Positions 50,122 to 59,157 of a DNA stretch of 64,000 nucleotides are shown in pieces. Within the stretch, counting starts at the first letter, position 1; each line of letters opens with the position of its first letter. The stretch is from VXNE01 sp965116625 (GTDB lineage: Bacteria > Pseudomonadota > Gammaproteobacteria > Pseudomonadales > Azotimanducaceae), in assembly GCA_965116625.1 (NCBI GenBank), contig OZ220717.1, positions 3,658,001 to 3,722,000 of the forward strand. The letters run 5' to 3'. The notes beneath the pieces are model-generated. The model did not search any database. It had not been told where the DNA came from and was given only the letters and a program-made list of their open reading frames with translations. The translations under genes and the position numbers were made by a program.

Positions 50122-52185
50122 CTAACGCGCCGTTTCCAGCAACTGTTCCTGGGCGATGAGAGGCCTGGCTCCGTTCTTGCGGCGCTCGTAGCCTCCCTCG
50201 GGCTTGAGTTCCCAGGCGGCGGTATCGTCAAGGTATAGCTGCAGGTCGTCCATCAACCGCTCACGCAGTCCCTTGTCCTCGATCGGGACACACGTCTCGA
50301 CACGGTCGACGAAGTTCCTCTGCATCCAGTCCGCGCTGGATATGTACACGAGCGGGTCACCGTCGTTGTGGAAGTAGAACACGCGCGTGTGCTCGAGGAA
50401 CCGGCCGATCACGGAGGTCACGCGAATGTTCTCCGAAACACCCTTGACCCCAGGCCGGAGCGCACAGAGGCCGCGCACGATGAGGTCCACCTTGACCCCC
50501 GCCTGGGATGCCCGATAGAGGGCGCGAATCGTCTCCGGGTCGATCAGCGCGTTCATCTTCGCGATCACCCGGGCCGGGCGGCCCGCTTCCGCGGTCGCCA
50601 TCTCGTTTTCGATGTGACCATGCATGGTGCTTTGCAGCGTGAACGGCGCCTGCAGCATTTTCTTGAGCTTGCCGGCGCTGCCCATGGTCGTGAGCTGCTT
50701 GAAGACGCGCTGCACGTCCTCGGTGATCTTCGGATCGCAGGTGAACAGCCCGTAGTCCGTATAGAGCCGCGCCGTGCGCATGTGGTAGTTGCCCGTTCCG
50801 AGGTGGACGTACCGCGCCAGGCGCTTGCCTTCACGTCGAATCACCATGGACATCTTGGCGTGGGTCTTGAATCCGACCACCCCGTAGACCACCTGCGCGC
50901 CCACTTCCTGCAGGCTGTTGGCGAGTTCGATGTTCGCGGCCTCGTCGAAACGGGCGCGCAGTTCGATAACCACCAGGACCTCCTTGCCGTTGCGCGCCGC
51001 GTCGATCAGCGCGCTGACAACCGCCGAGTCGGCGCCGGTGCGGTACAGCGTCTGGCGGATCGACAGCACCGCCGGGTCCGACGCCGCCTGGCGAAGGAAG
51101 TCGATGACCGGCACGAACGAGTCGAACGGGTGATGCAGCAGGATGTCTCCCTCGCGGATGGCCGAAAACAGGTCGGAGGCGCGCTGGATCCGGCTCAGCG
51201 TCCGCGGCGTGAAGCCGGCGTACTTGAGGTCCGGACGGGCAACCTCGTCGGGGATCGTATTGAGCCGCGTGAGGTTCACCGGGCCGTCGCACCGGTACAC
51301 ATCGTCGTCGCCGAGGTTGAACTGCACCTGCAGGAAATGCGCGACCTCAGCCGGGCAGTCCTCGTCCAGCTCCAGGCGCACCGCATCTCCGAACCGGCGC
51401 GAAAGCAGTTCGCCTTCGACGGCGCGCAGGAGGTCGTCCACCTCCTCCTCGTCCACGAAGAGATCGCTGTTGCGCGTCACCCGGAACTGGTAGCAGCCGG
51501 TGACCCGCATGCCCGAGAACAGTTCGTCGACATAGGCGTGGATGATCGAAGAAAGGAACACCAGCTCGTAGGTGGTCGCACCGTTGCCTTCCGGCAGGCG
51601 CACGACCCTCGGCAAGGCCCGCGGTGCCTGCAGGATCGCCATGCCGCTGCTGCGTCCGAACGCGTCCTTGCCCTCCAGGGTCACGATGAACGTCAGGTTC
51701 TTGTTCAGGAGGCGCGGAAACGGATGCGCCGGGTCGAGTCCGATAGGCGTGAGGATGGGCTCCAGTTCGTAGTTGAAGTATCGCTTCAGCCACCGATTCT
51801 GCTTCTTGTCCCACCGCTCGCTCCCGAGGAACCGGATGCCCTCCTGTTCCAGGACAGGGAACAGGATGTCGTTGAGCACGCGGTACTGCTCGGCCACGAG
51901 GTCGTGCGCTTCCGCCGAGATCGCGCGCAACTGTTCCGCAGGTGTCAGGTTGTCGGGGCCGCGCTGCGTGGATCCAAGCGCGTTCCGCTGTTTCAGGCCC
52001 GCCACCCGGATCTCGAAGAACTCGTCCAGGTTCGAACTCGTGATGCAGAGGAAACGAAGCCGTTCAAGGAGCGGTACATCGGCGTTCTTGGCCTGCTCCA
52101 GCACGCGCCGGTTGAAATGGAGAAAAGAGATCTCCCGATTGATGTACAGGTCCGGATTGGCGAGATCGACGTTCGCGGGCATCAT
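50122..52185 (-). CDS. ppk1: Polyphosphate kinase 1
   Basis: 687 residues, the usual length. It catalyses reversible transfer of ATP gamma-phosphate to polyphosphate. The N-terminal helical domain begins INREISFLHFNRRVLEQA with TSSNLDEFFEIRVAGL. The autophosphorylated histidine lies in HLGTGNYH at about 460. The second phospholipase-D-like half includes VIRREGKRLARY and ISSADWMQRN. Two ATGs (52185, 52182) start it. Upstream, at 52214-52291, lies the second copy of the 78-bp repeat, inside the leader or promoter region. Confidence 0.96.
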   Translation of the reverse strand: MMPANVDLANPDLYINREISFLHFNRRVLEQAKNADVPLLERLRFLCITSSNLDEFFEIRVAGLKQRNALGSTQRGPDNLTPAEQLRAISAEAHDLVAEQYRVLNDILFPVLEQEGIRFLGSERWDKKQNRWLKRYFNYELEPILTPIGLDPAHPFPRLLNKNLTFIVTLEGKDAFGRSSGMAILQAPRALPRVVRLPEGNGATTYELVFLSSIIHAYVDELFSGMRVTGCYQFRVTRNSDLFVDEEEVDDLLRAVEGELLSRRFGDAVRLELDEDCPAEVAHFLQVQFNLGDDDVYRCDGPVNLTRLNTIPDEVARPDLKYAGFTPRTLSRIQRASDLFSAIREGDILLHHPFDSFVPVIDFLRQAASDPAVLSIRQTLYRTGADSAVVSALIDAARNGKEVLVVIELRARFDEAANIELANSLQEVGAQVVYGVVGFKTHAKMSMVIRREGKRLARYVHLGTGNYHMRTARLYTDYGLFTCDPKITEDVQRVFKQLTTMGSAGKLKKMLQAPFTLQSTMHGHIENEMATAEAGRPARVIAKMNALIDPETIRALYRASQAGVKVDLIVRGLCALRPGVKGVSENIRVTSVIGRFLEHTRVFYFHNDGDPLVYISSADWMQRNFVDRVETCVPIEDKGLRERLMDDLQLYLDDTAAWELKPEGGYERRKNGARPLIAQEQLLETAR

Positions 52186-52213
52186 GCGATCAAGATACCA
52201 AAACTTGCATGCG

Positions 52214-52291
52214 AGTACGCCTCCGCCGACAAGGGTAACGGCCGGCACTTCCTTACGCTTCAGCGGTCGGGAAGCTTCCCCGGCTGAAGGC
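52214..52291 (+). repeat. 78-bp dispersed repeat, copy 2, upstream of ppk1
   Basis: Same 78-base unit as 14219-14296, from AGTACGCCTCCG to GGCTGAAGGC, here in non-coding DNA between ppk1 (minus, start 52185) and the plus-strand gene at 52404. The 3' hairpin is better paired than in copy 1: TTCAGC ... GGGAAG/CTTCCC ... GCTGAA, with a T-A pair where copy 1 has G-G. It also reads open for 26 codons in the frame equivalent to copy 1. Confidence 0.85.
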
Positions 52292-52403
52292 TTCCGGACG
52301 ATACCACGGCACGCGCCCGGCGTGACTGTCCCGGCGCACGCCGTACCGCTATCATCGCGCCCATGAAGAAACACTCCCCGACGGCTGCCGCCGGCTGCGC
52401 GCC

Positions 52404-52760
52404 ATGCTGACGCCGCGATACTGGGGCAAGTCGCGCCGCATTCTCGCGATCCACCGGGCGTTCCGGGAAGAGTCCGGCGTCGCCCTGCACCCGCAACAGA
52501 TCGCGCGCAGCACCGGGATTTCCATGATCGAAGTGAAGGATCGCCTCGACGCAACGCCCGAACTCTTCGTCCGCCTGCCGAAACGCGACGGTCTGACGCG
52601 CTATCGACTGACCTCGGCGACGTCCGCGCAGGAATCCGAAGAAGTCGAGGCGCGCGTGCAGCGATACGCCACGCGGGAGGCGTACCTGGTCAGCGCATTC
52701 ACCGCCATGGTGCTCTTGAGTTTCGTCATCATCGCCCTCCTGATGTGGCAGACGTCGTAG
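52404..52760 (+). CDS. Small membrane-anchored protein with winged-helix-like N-terminus
   Basis: 118 residues of unknown function. Residues about 12-70 (RRILAIHRAFREES, LHPQQIARSTGISMIEVKDRLD, LFVRLPKRDGLTRYRL) look like a winged-helix or helix-turn-helix domain. Residues about 96-115 (AFTAMVLLSFVIIALLMW) form one membrane helix at the C-terminal end, so it may be a tail-anchored regulator. It sits 9 bases before the acyl-CoA dehydrogenase gene and is probably co-transcribed. I do not recognise a named family. Confidence 0.75.
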   Translation: MLTPRYWGKSRRILAIHRAFREESGVALHPQQIARSTGISMIEVKDRLDATPELFVRLPKRDGLTRYRLTSATSAQESEEVEARVQRYATREAYLVSAFTAMVLLSFVIIALLMWQTS

Positions 52761-52769
52761 CCGCATGAC

Positions 52770-53873
52770 GTGCCCGAACTGCTGACGCCGGAACTGTCGC
52801 GACTGCGCGACGAGGCGGATGCCTTCGCGCGGGACGTGCTGGCTCCCCTTGCAACCGAGTTTCCCGCCAGCCGGAAACGGATCATCGACGCCTCGAAAGC
52901 GGCCGGGCTGTTCTTCATGACCCAGCCAAGGGCCTTCGGCGGCAGTGAGGCGAGCACGTTGGCCATGACCGTGGCACGGGACACGCTGGCAAGCCACAAC
53001 CTGTCCCATTTGCCCGTCTTCGGTCCCGGTCCCGGCGTGCTGGCGGGCGTGGGCGAACCCCTGGCGAGCAGCCACCTCGCCCCGCTCATGGCCGGTGAGA
53101 AACGCAGTGCCTTCGCCTTCACCGAACCCGACGACGCCCCCCATCCCACGAGCGGACGCATCCAGGGCGACACGTTGACGATCGATGGCCAGAAGTCCTA
53201 TGTGACCGGCGGTGCGCAGGCGGACTTCCTCGCCGCGCTGGTGGAAGTCGAGGGCGGAGGCCCCGCCATGGTTGTGATCGACACCGACGCGGGAGGAGTT
53301 CGCACAAAACAGGTCTTCGACTCGCTCGACGGCACGCACCATGCCTGGTTCGAGTTCGACAACGTCCAGGTCCCCGCAGCGCACATAGTGGGCAAACCCG
53401 GCGAGGGCCTGCCCCGCGCCCTCCGGCAGATCGGCGACACGCGCATCGCCTTCGCCGCAGAGTCCGTCGGCCTGATGCGGTGGGTGCTCGAGCACCTCAC
53501 GGCGCATCTGACCGCTCCGCATCGCAGCGGCGCTTCCCTCGGCAGCCGCGAGGGCGTCCGGCTGCGCTACGCCGACCTGCGCATCAAGGCCTACGCCGCG
53601 CGCAGCATGGTGTACCGGACCGCCAGGCTCGCGGACGCCGGCGAGAACACGGTGAACGAAGCCATCGCGTGCAAGGTCTTCGCGACGGAAACCGTAGGCG
53701 AAGTCGTCGACACGGCCATTCAACTCGTGGGTGGCAGGGCGCTGACGGTGGGGCATCCGCTGGAGACGCTGTATCGCCGCGTTCGGGCCATGCGCCTGGC
53801 CGAGGGCGCGAGCGACGTGTTGCGCCTGAACCTGTCCCGAGGTCGGCTGGATCTCGACAAGGGAAGGATCTGA
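52770..53873 (+). CDS. Acyl-CoA dehydrogenase family flavoprotein
   Basis: 367 residues, slightly shorter than the usual 380. It oxidises an acyl-CoA (alpha-beta desaturation) or a related thioester with FAD. Visible segments are FAFTEPDDAPHPTSG at about 113-127 (flavin contact), SYVTGGAQADF, the GEGLPRALRQIGDTRIAFAAESVG helix, and a C-terminal VGGRALTVGHPLETLYRRVRAMRLAEGASDVLR that includes the flavin-binding loop. GTG start at 52770. It lacks an adjacent electron-transfer flavoprotein or CoA ligase gene, so the substrate is unresolved. Confidence 0.9.
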   Translation: MPELLTPELSRLRDEADAFARDVLAPLATEFPASRKRIIDASKAAGLFFMTQPRAFGGSEASTLAMTVARDTLASHNLSHLPVFGPGPGVLAGVGEPLASSHLAPLMAGEKRSAFAFTEPDDAPHPTSGRIQGDTLTIDGQKSYVTGGAQADFLAALVEVEGGGPAMVVIDTDAGGVRTKQVFDSLDGTHHAWFEFDNVQVPAAHIVGKPGEGLPRALRQIGDTRIAFAAESVGLMRWVLEHLTAHLTAPHRSGASLGSREGVRLRYADLRIKAYAARSMVYRTARLADAGENTVNEAIACKVFATETVGEVVDTAIQLVGGRALTVGHPLETLYRRVRAMRLAEGASDVLRLNLSRGRLDLDKGRI

Positions 53874-54075
53874 CACCAGTCCGGGTCGAACCCTGTCGCG
53901 CCGTCCAGGAACAAGGCCTGGAGTCCGAATCCGTCCTGTCCAATCCCCACGGGTCGAATCACTGGTATTGGGTGACACCAACGATCATTGATCGCGGCAC
54001 GGCAATCTGACTGACCTTTTTGGCTATCATTCAGCGTTCGGCGAATTCCGCCTGGAGACCGCAATCCCCCTCAAC

Positions 54076-55233
54076 ATGACGCGCATATTGAAGATCATCC
54101 TGCCGGTGGCGTTCATCGTCGCGGCGGTCGTCGCGTCGTTCGCGATGATCCAGGGCCGGCCGGACTCGGCGAAGGAAGCCGCTCCGAAACCCGCGTTGCT
54201 GGTGACCGTGGCGACGGCCAGGCGGGAGCCCATTGAGTTCGTCGTCAGGTCCCGGGGCCTGGTGTCGCCGCGGACGCAGACGACGTTGGTGTCCGAGGTG
54301 TCCGGCCAGATCTCCGAAGTGTCTCCCGCCTTCGTCAGCGGCGGCTTTTTCGCGCGGGGGGACGTGCTGATCCGCATCGACCCGCGCAACTACGAGACGG
54401 TGGTGAAGCGCGCGCGTGCCGAGGTGGCGAGGGCCCGCACGGCCGTCGCCACCGAAAACGCCCTGGCCGGCTATGCATTCGAAGACTGGGAGCGCCTGCG
54501 GGAACTCAACGCCGCTTCCGGACCGGCATCGGAACTCACATTGCGCAAGCCGCAGCTACAGCAGGCGCTGGCCGAACTGGAATCGCGGGAAGCGGAACTG
54601 GAAAAGGTCGAGGAGGACCTGCGGCGAACGGTCATCCGCGCGCCCTACGACGGCATGGTGCGCGAGAAACTCGCCGACGTCGGCCAATACGTGAACGTCG
54701 GCGCGCAGCTCGCCCGCACGTTCGCCGTGGACCTCGCCGAGGTTCGATTGCCGGTGACGCAGAAGGACCTGCGCTTCCTTGACCTCGGAGAACTGGATGC
54801 CGGCGGCGAATTGCCCGTGTTGCTCGCCGCCACGATCGGCGATCAACTGTTCGAGTGGGACGCGCGCGTGGTGCGATCGGAGGGCGTCTTCGACGCAAGC
54901 AGCAGGGTGCTCTACGTCGTCGCGCAAATCGACGACCCCTACGACCTCGCGGGTATCGGACGGGAGCCGCTACGCATGGGGACGTTCGTTACCGCAGCGA
55001 TCGCCGGACTGCCCGGAGGCAACCTGATCGCTGTGCCCAGGCACGCCCTGTCCCGGGGAACGACGTTGTGGGTGGTGGACTCGAACTCCACCATACAGCC
55101 ACGCACCGTGGGCGTGGTACGCACCGACGAGGACCTCGCATACCTGGACCGCGGCGTGGCGGACGGCGAGATCTACGTGACCACGCCCATCGACCATCCG
55201 TTGCCCGGAATGAGAGTTCGCCTCGATGGCTGA
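54076..55233 (+). CDS. RND efflux periplasmic adaptor (HlyD/membrane fusion protein)
   Basis: 385 residues. The N-terminal membrane anchor (ILKIILPVAFIVAAVVASFAM) is followed by two lipoyl half-motifs (SEVSGQISEVSPAFVSGGFFARGDVLIRI and VIRAPYDGMVREKLADVGQYV) around a coiled coil of about residues 115-185. Beta-barrel and membrane-proximal domains follow. It partners the inner-membrane pump encoded next, overlapping by 8 bases. A 202-base gap upstream (after 53873) contains a plausible promoter but no recognised operator or regulator gene; no TolC-like gene is in the window. Confidence 0.94.
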   Translation: MTRILKIILPVAFIVAAVVASFAMIQGRPDSAKEAAPKPALLVTVATARREPIEFVVRSRGLVSPRTQTTLVSEVSGQISEVSPAFVSGGFFARGDVLIRIDPRNYETVVKRARAEVARARTAVATENALAGYAFEDWERLRELNAASGPASELTLRKPQLQQALAELESREAELEKVEEDLRRTVIRAPYDGMVREKLADVGQYVNVGAQLARTFAVDLAEVRLPVTQKDLRFLDLGELDAGGELPVLLAATIGDQLFEWDARVVRSEGVFDASSRVLYVVAQIDDPYDLAGIGREPLRMGTFVTAAIAGLPGGNLIAVPRHALSRGTTLWVVDSNSTIQPRTVGVVRTDEDLAYLDRGVADGEIYVTTPIDHPLPGMRVRLDG

Positions 55234-58200
55234 AACCCAGGCCCCGCACGTGCCGCCCGAAGCGCGCGGCCTGATCGGATGGTTCGCGCGCAACCACGTG
55301 GCGGCGAACCTGCTGATGTTCTGCATCCTCGGCGCGGGTATCTGGTCGCTCTTCATCGTCAAGAAAGAGAGCTTTCCGGAGATGGGCTCCGACGAGATCA
55401 CCGTATCCGTGCCCTATCGCGGCGCGGCGCCCCAGGAGGTCGCGGAGGGCGTGGTGGTCAAGATCGAACAGGCGATCGAGTCGATCCCGGGCATTGCCGA
55501 GATCCGATCCTCCGCCATGGAAGGCACGGGTCGGGTCGTCGCCGAAGTCGAATATGGCTACGACATCAATACGGTCGCCAACGACATGAAGGTGGCCATC
55601 GACAGCATCTCGACATTCCCGGCGGAAACCGAGAGACCCGTCATCTCCAAGCGCCAGCACAAGTTCGGAGTCCTGCTCATCCAGGTCCACGGGAACCTGG
55701 ACGAGCCTTCGATGAAGGAACTGGCGGAGGATCTGCGCGACGAGATCGCGGCGCTGCCGGAGGTACCCATGGCCGACGTGACCGGTTCACGCGCGTTCGA
55801 GATATCCATCGAAGTCCCCGAGCAGACGCTGCGCCAGTACGGACTGACCCTGGGCCAGGTCGCCCAGACCATACGGCAGTGGTCCATCGACATGCCGGGC
55901 GGTTCGATCCAGTCAGAAGCCGGGCAGATACGGCTCAGGACCAAGGGCCAGGCGTATACCGGCGCCCAGTTCGAGGACATCGTCCTGCTGACGCAGCCGG
56001 ATGGAACCCGGGTGCGGCTCGGCGACATCGCGACCATTCGCGACGGATTCGTCGAAGTCGAGATTTACTCGTTCTTCAACGGCGAGCGCAGTTTCGGCAT
56101 CGACGTGATGGGGGACAGGACCAGCAACGAGATAGCGATCAGCGAGGCGGCCCACCGTTTCATCGAAACACGGCAATCGACCCTGCCGGACGGCGTCGAA
56201 CTCACCGCTTGGTCAGACAGGACCTACTACCTGAAAGGCCGGCTCAACCTCATGCTGAAGAACATGGCGCTCGGCGGCCTGCTCGTGCTGGCCATTCTCG
56301 GCATCTTCCTGCACATGAAGATCGCGGCCTGGGTGGTGGTCGGCCTTCCCGTCGCGTTCCTTGGCGCGATGGCGATGCTGCCGCTTCCGTTCGTGGACGT
56401 GTCCATCAACATCATGAGCCTGTTCGCGTTCATTCTCGTGCTGGGGATAGTGGTGGACGACGCCATCATCATCGCCGAGAGCGCCTATACCTACACCGAG
56501 GAGCGCGGCTACAACCTAAATGCCATCGTCGCCGGCGCGCGGCGGGTGGCGATTCCCGCCACCTTCGGCGTATTGACGACCATGGTCGCCTTCGCGCCGA
56601 TGCTGCTGGTCCGCTCGCGCATGGAACCCCTGTTCGAATCGCTCGCCTGGGTGGTGGTCTTCTGCCTCCTGTTCTCGCTGATCGAGTCGAAACTCATCCT
56701 CCCGTCGCACCTCGCCGTCATGCGATCCTCCCACGGGCGCAAGGCGGGTGTCGCCGACTGGGTGGACCGCAACCTGAAGCGGTTTTCGGAACGCGTCTAC
56801 AAGCCGTTCCTTCGCAGGGCGATCTCGTACCGCTACGCGACGCTCGCGTTCTTCGTCAGCCTGCTGATCCTCGTGTTCGGCGTGGTCACGAGCGGCACGT
56901 TGCGCTACGTGTTCTTTCCGGAGATCGACAGCGACTTCGTCAGGGCCGAGGTCGAACTGCATGAAGGTGCCCCCGATGCCCTGATCCTCGACATCGTGCA
57001 GCGCATGGATGGGGCCCTGCGCGAAATCAACGAGGAGATCAAGGCCGAAACCGGAACCGACATCGACGTGGCCGAGAACATGTTCGCCTATGTCACCGAC
57101 GGGACAAGAGCGTCCATACAGGTGGAACTGGCCAAGGGCGGCCAACGGCCCGTGACGCTGAAGGACGTCGAAAACAGGTGGCGGGAAAAGGTCGGCGAAG
57201 TCGCTGGAACCAAGGAATTGAAGTTCTCTTCCTCCATGCGAATGGGCGGCCAGGCGAACATCGAACTGGCGTTGCTGGGCAACAACTATCAACGCGTCGA
57301 GGCCGCCGCCGAGGAACTCGCCGATCACCTGCGCACCTTTGAGGGCGTCTTCGAAGTCCGCACCTCCTCCGCAGCCGGGCCCGAGGAGATCAAGCTCAGG
57401 GTCAAGCCGGAAGCGGAAGCCATGGGCGTCACACTCGCGGACGTCGCGCGCCAGGTGCGCGAGGCCTTCTACGGGGCGGAAGTGCAACGCATCCAGCGCG
57501 ACAGTCACGAAATAAGGGTGATGGTGCGCTATCCGCGTTCGGAGCGCCAATCGGTCGGCAACCTCGAGAACATGTGGTTCCGCATGCCGGACGGCCGCGA
57601 ACTCCCGTTCGACGCGGTCGCCGAGTACGACACGGCGCGCGGCTACAATGCGCTGCAGCGGCTGGACGGACGCAACTCCATCACGGTGAGGGCAAACGCG
57701 GATACGAATGTCGCGGAACCCACCCGGATCGTCGACGAGATCAGGCGCAATTTCATTCCGGACCTTCTGCTCCGCCACCGCGGGGTCAGCTTCGAGCTGA
57801 CGGGCAGCTCGATGGCCGAACGCATGGGACTGAACGAACTCGGCTACGCCTTCCTGGCGGCGCTGTTCGGGATCTACGCGCTGCTCGCGATTCCCCTACG
57901 CTCCTACATCCAGCCGCTGATCATCATGAGCGCCATCCCGTTCGGCATCGTCGGCGCCGTGATCGGCCACATGATTCTCGGCCTCGCCCTCAACTCGGTA
58001 TCGATCATCGGTTTCATCGCGCTGTCCGGGGTCGTCGTCAACGACAGCCTCATCATGATCGACTTCGTCAACAGGGCGGCAGCGAGCGGCATGTCGCCCA
58101 TGGAGGCGGCGATTCAGTCCGGCGCGGCCCGCCTGCGTCCCATTCTGCTCACTTCGCTCACGACGTTCTTCGGACTGGCGCCGATGATCGCCGAGACGTC

Positions 58201-58357
58201 CATGCAGGCGCAGATGGTCATTCCGATGGCGGTGTCGCTCGCGTTCGGCATCCTGTTCGCGACCGTCATCACCCTGGTGCTGGTGCCGTGCGTGTACAAC
58301 ATCGTTGCCGATATCCGCAGAACGCCCGTGGAGGGTTTGCAGCCGTCACGCGCCTGA
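55226..58357 (+). CDS. RND family efflux transporter permease
   Basis: 1043 residues with the twofold AcrB architecture: twelve membrane helices and two large periplasmic loops. The conserved proton-relay region GIVVDDAIIIAESAYTYTEE is in helix 4, and the second-half counterpart is LSGVVVNDSLIMIDFVN. The N-terminus RNHVAANLLMF and SFPEMGSDEITVSVPYRGAAPQEV suggest the AcrB/MexB-like or heavy-metal/unknown subset that lacks drug-specific signatures. Proton-driven export with the adaptor upstream is expected; the substrate is not predictable. Confidence 0.94.
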   Translation: MAETQAPHVPPEARGLIGWFARNHVAANLLMFCILGAGIWSLFIVKKESFPEMGSDEITVSVPYRGAAPQEVAEGVVVKIEQAIESIPGIAEIRSSAMEGTGRVVAEVEYGYDINTVANDMKVAIDSISTFPAETERPVISKRQHKFGVLLIQVHGNLDEPSMKELAEDLRDEIAALPEVPMADVTGSRAFEISIEVPEQTLRQYGLTLGQVAQTIRQWSIDMPGGSIQSEAGQIRLRTKGQAYTGAQFEDIVLLTQPDGTRVRLGDIATIRDGFVEVEIYSFFNGERSFGIDVMGDRTSNEIAISEAAHRFIETRQSTLPDGVELTAWSDRTYYLKGRLNLMLKNMALGGLLVLAILGIFLHMKIAAWVVVGLPVAFLGAMAMLPLPFVDVSINIMSLFAFILVLGIVVDDAIIIAESAYTYTEERGYNLNAIVAGARRVAIPATFGVLTTMVAFAPMLLVRSRMEPLFESLAWVVVFCLLFSLIESKLILPSHLAVMRSSHGRKAGVADWVDRNLKRFSERVYKPFLRRAISYRYATLAFFVSLLILVFGVVTSGTLRYVFFPEIDSDFVRAEVELHEGAPDALILDIVQRMDGALREINEEIKAETGTDIDVAENMFAYVTDGTRASIQVELAKGGQRPVTLKDVENRWREKVGEVAGTKELKFSSSMRMGGQANIELALLGNNYQRVEAAAEELADHLRTFEGVFEVRTSSAAGPEEIKLRVKPEAEAMGVTLADVARQVREAFYGAEVQRIQRDSHEIRVMVRYPRSERQSVGNLENMWFRMPDGRELPFDAVAEYDTARGYNALQRLDGRNSITVRANADTNVAEPTRIVDEIRRNFIPDLLLRHRGVSFELTGSSMAERMGLNELGYAFLAALFGIYALLAIPLRSYIQPLIIMSAIPFGIVGAVIGHMILGLALNSVSIIGFIALSGVVVNDSLIMIDFVNRAAASGMSPMEAAIQSGAARLRPILLTSLTTFFGLAPMIAETSMQAQMVIPMAVSLAFGILFATVITLVLVPCVYNIVADIRRTPVEGLQPSRA

Positions 58358-58367
58358 CCCACCGGGA

Positions 58368-58661
58368 TCACGCATCGGACACCGCAAGCCCGAAAGCGGG
58401 CTCCTCGAGTACCCTGTCGCCGTTCACCGCGACCTCGAGCCGGCCATCCCGAAAATAGCGTGCTTCGACGTACCGGTGCTCTTCCCAGTACAACTCGACA
58501 TTGGTCCACACGTACAGCGGATCCCGATCGGAGCGTTCGCGCCGCTTGCGCAGGCAGCCGTTGAGCCACAATTCGAGCCCACCGTCCGCCGTCACGGCGA
58601 CGCGGACGGTCTTGTGTCCTACCGGTAGATCGACGGCCCCTGCGAAGGGCGAGTCAGTCAG
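58368..58661 (-). CDS. Small protein of unknown function, possible non-ATG start
   Basis: About 97 residues if begun at a CTG (58661) that overlaps the glyoxalase-family stop in the sequence CTGACTGA, with GGAGGAGG about 10 bases upstream. A GTG inside would give about 75 residues. The sequence VRVAVTADGGLELWLNG, YVWTNVELYWEEHRYVEARYF, EVAVNGDRVLEEP reads like real protein and its codons follow the genome's GC bias, but I recognise no family. The frame has no ATG except one far inside the upstream gene. Treat as probable but unproven. Confidence 0.5.
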   Translation of the reverse strand: MTDSPFAGAVDLPVGHKTVRVAVTADGGLELWLNGCLRKRRERSDRDPLYVWTNVELYWEEHRYVEARYFRDGRLEVAVNGDRVLEEPAFGLAVSDA

Positions 58662-59130
58662 CCAGGGCCTCCTCCGGTTCCCGAAGCCTGAGCGGAAATG
58701 ATCCGCCGAACGGGCCCGATCTCTCCGACCATTGCCACTTGGACCTCGGCAACTCGTAGTAGATCTCGATCTCGTTGTCGTCGGGGTCGAGCAGGTAGAC
58801 GCCAAGGGAGAGTCCATGGTCAGCGATGTGCTTGATGCGGATCTCGTTTTCCCTGAGCCTGTCGTACAGTTCCTGCAGGTCTTCGAACGTCTTCATCTGC
58901 CACGCCATGTGCGCCTGGCCGACCCGCGTCTGGTCCGGTCCGGGGGCGTCGGGCCCCAGCTCGAAGATGGCCAGTTCGTGGGACTTGTCGGTGTTGGCAG
59001 ACATGAAGCAGGCGCGTTCCGACTTCACCATGATGGTAAGGCCCATGATTCGCGTGTAGAAGTCGACCGAACGTTCCAGTTCGCGAACCCGCATGACCAC
59101 GTGGCCCAGGTGCATCGGTGTGAGTGACAT
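58654..59130 (-). CDS. Glyoxalase/bleomycin-resistance/extradiol dioxygenase (VOC) family protein
   Basis: 158 residues in the vicinal-oxygen-chelate fold with two beta-alpha-beta-beta-beta modules. H10 (MHLGHVVMRV, about residues 6-15), a mid-protein histidine in QAHMAWQMK and the C-terminal glutamate in YLLDPDDNEIEIYYE fit a metal site like that of extradiol dioxygenases. ATG 59130 is preferred over 59151 because AGAGAGAA lies just upstream. It is 27 bases after the radical SAM gene on the same strand. The substrate is unknown. Confidence 0.92.
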   Translation of the reverse strand: MSLTPMHLGHVVMRVRELERSVDFYTRIMGLTIMVKSERACFMSANTDKSHELAIFELGPDAPGPDQTRVGQAHMAWQMKTFEDLQELYDRLRENEIRIKHIADHGLSLGVYLLDPDDNEIEIYYELPRSKWQWSERSGPFGGSFPLRLREPEEALAD

Positions 59131-59157
59131 TGATTTTCTCTCTTCCTCCAAGCCTCT

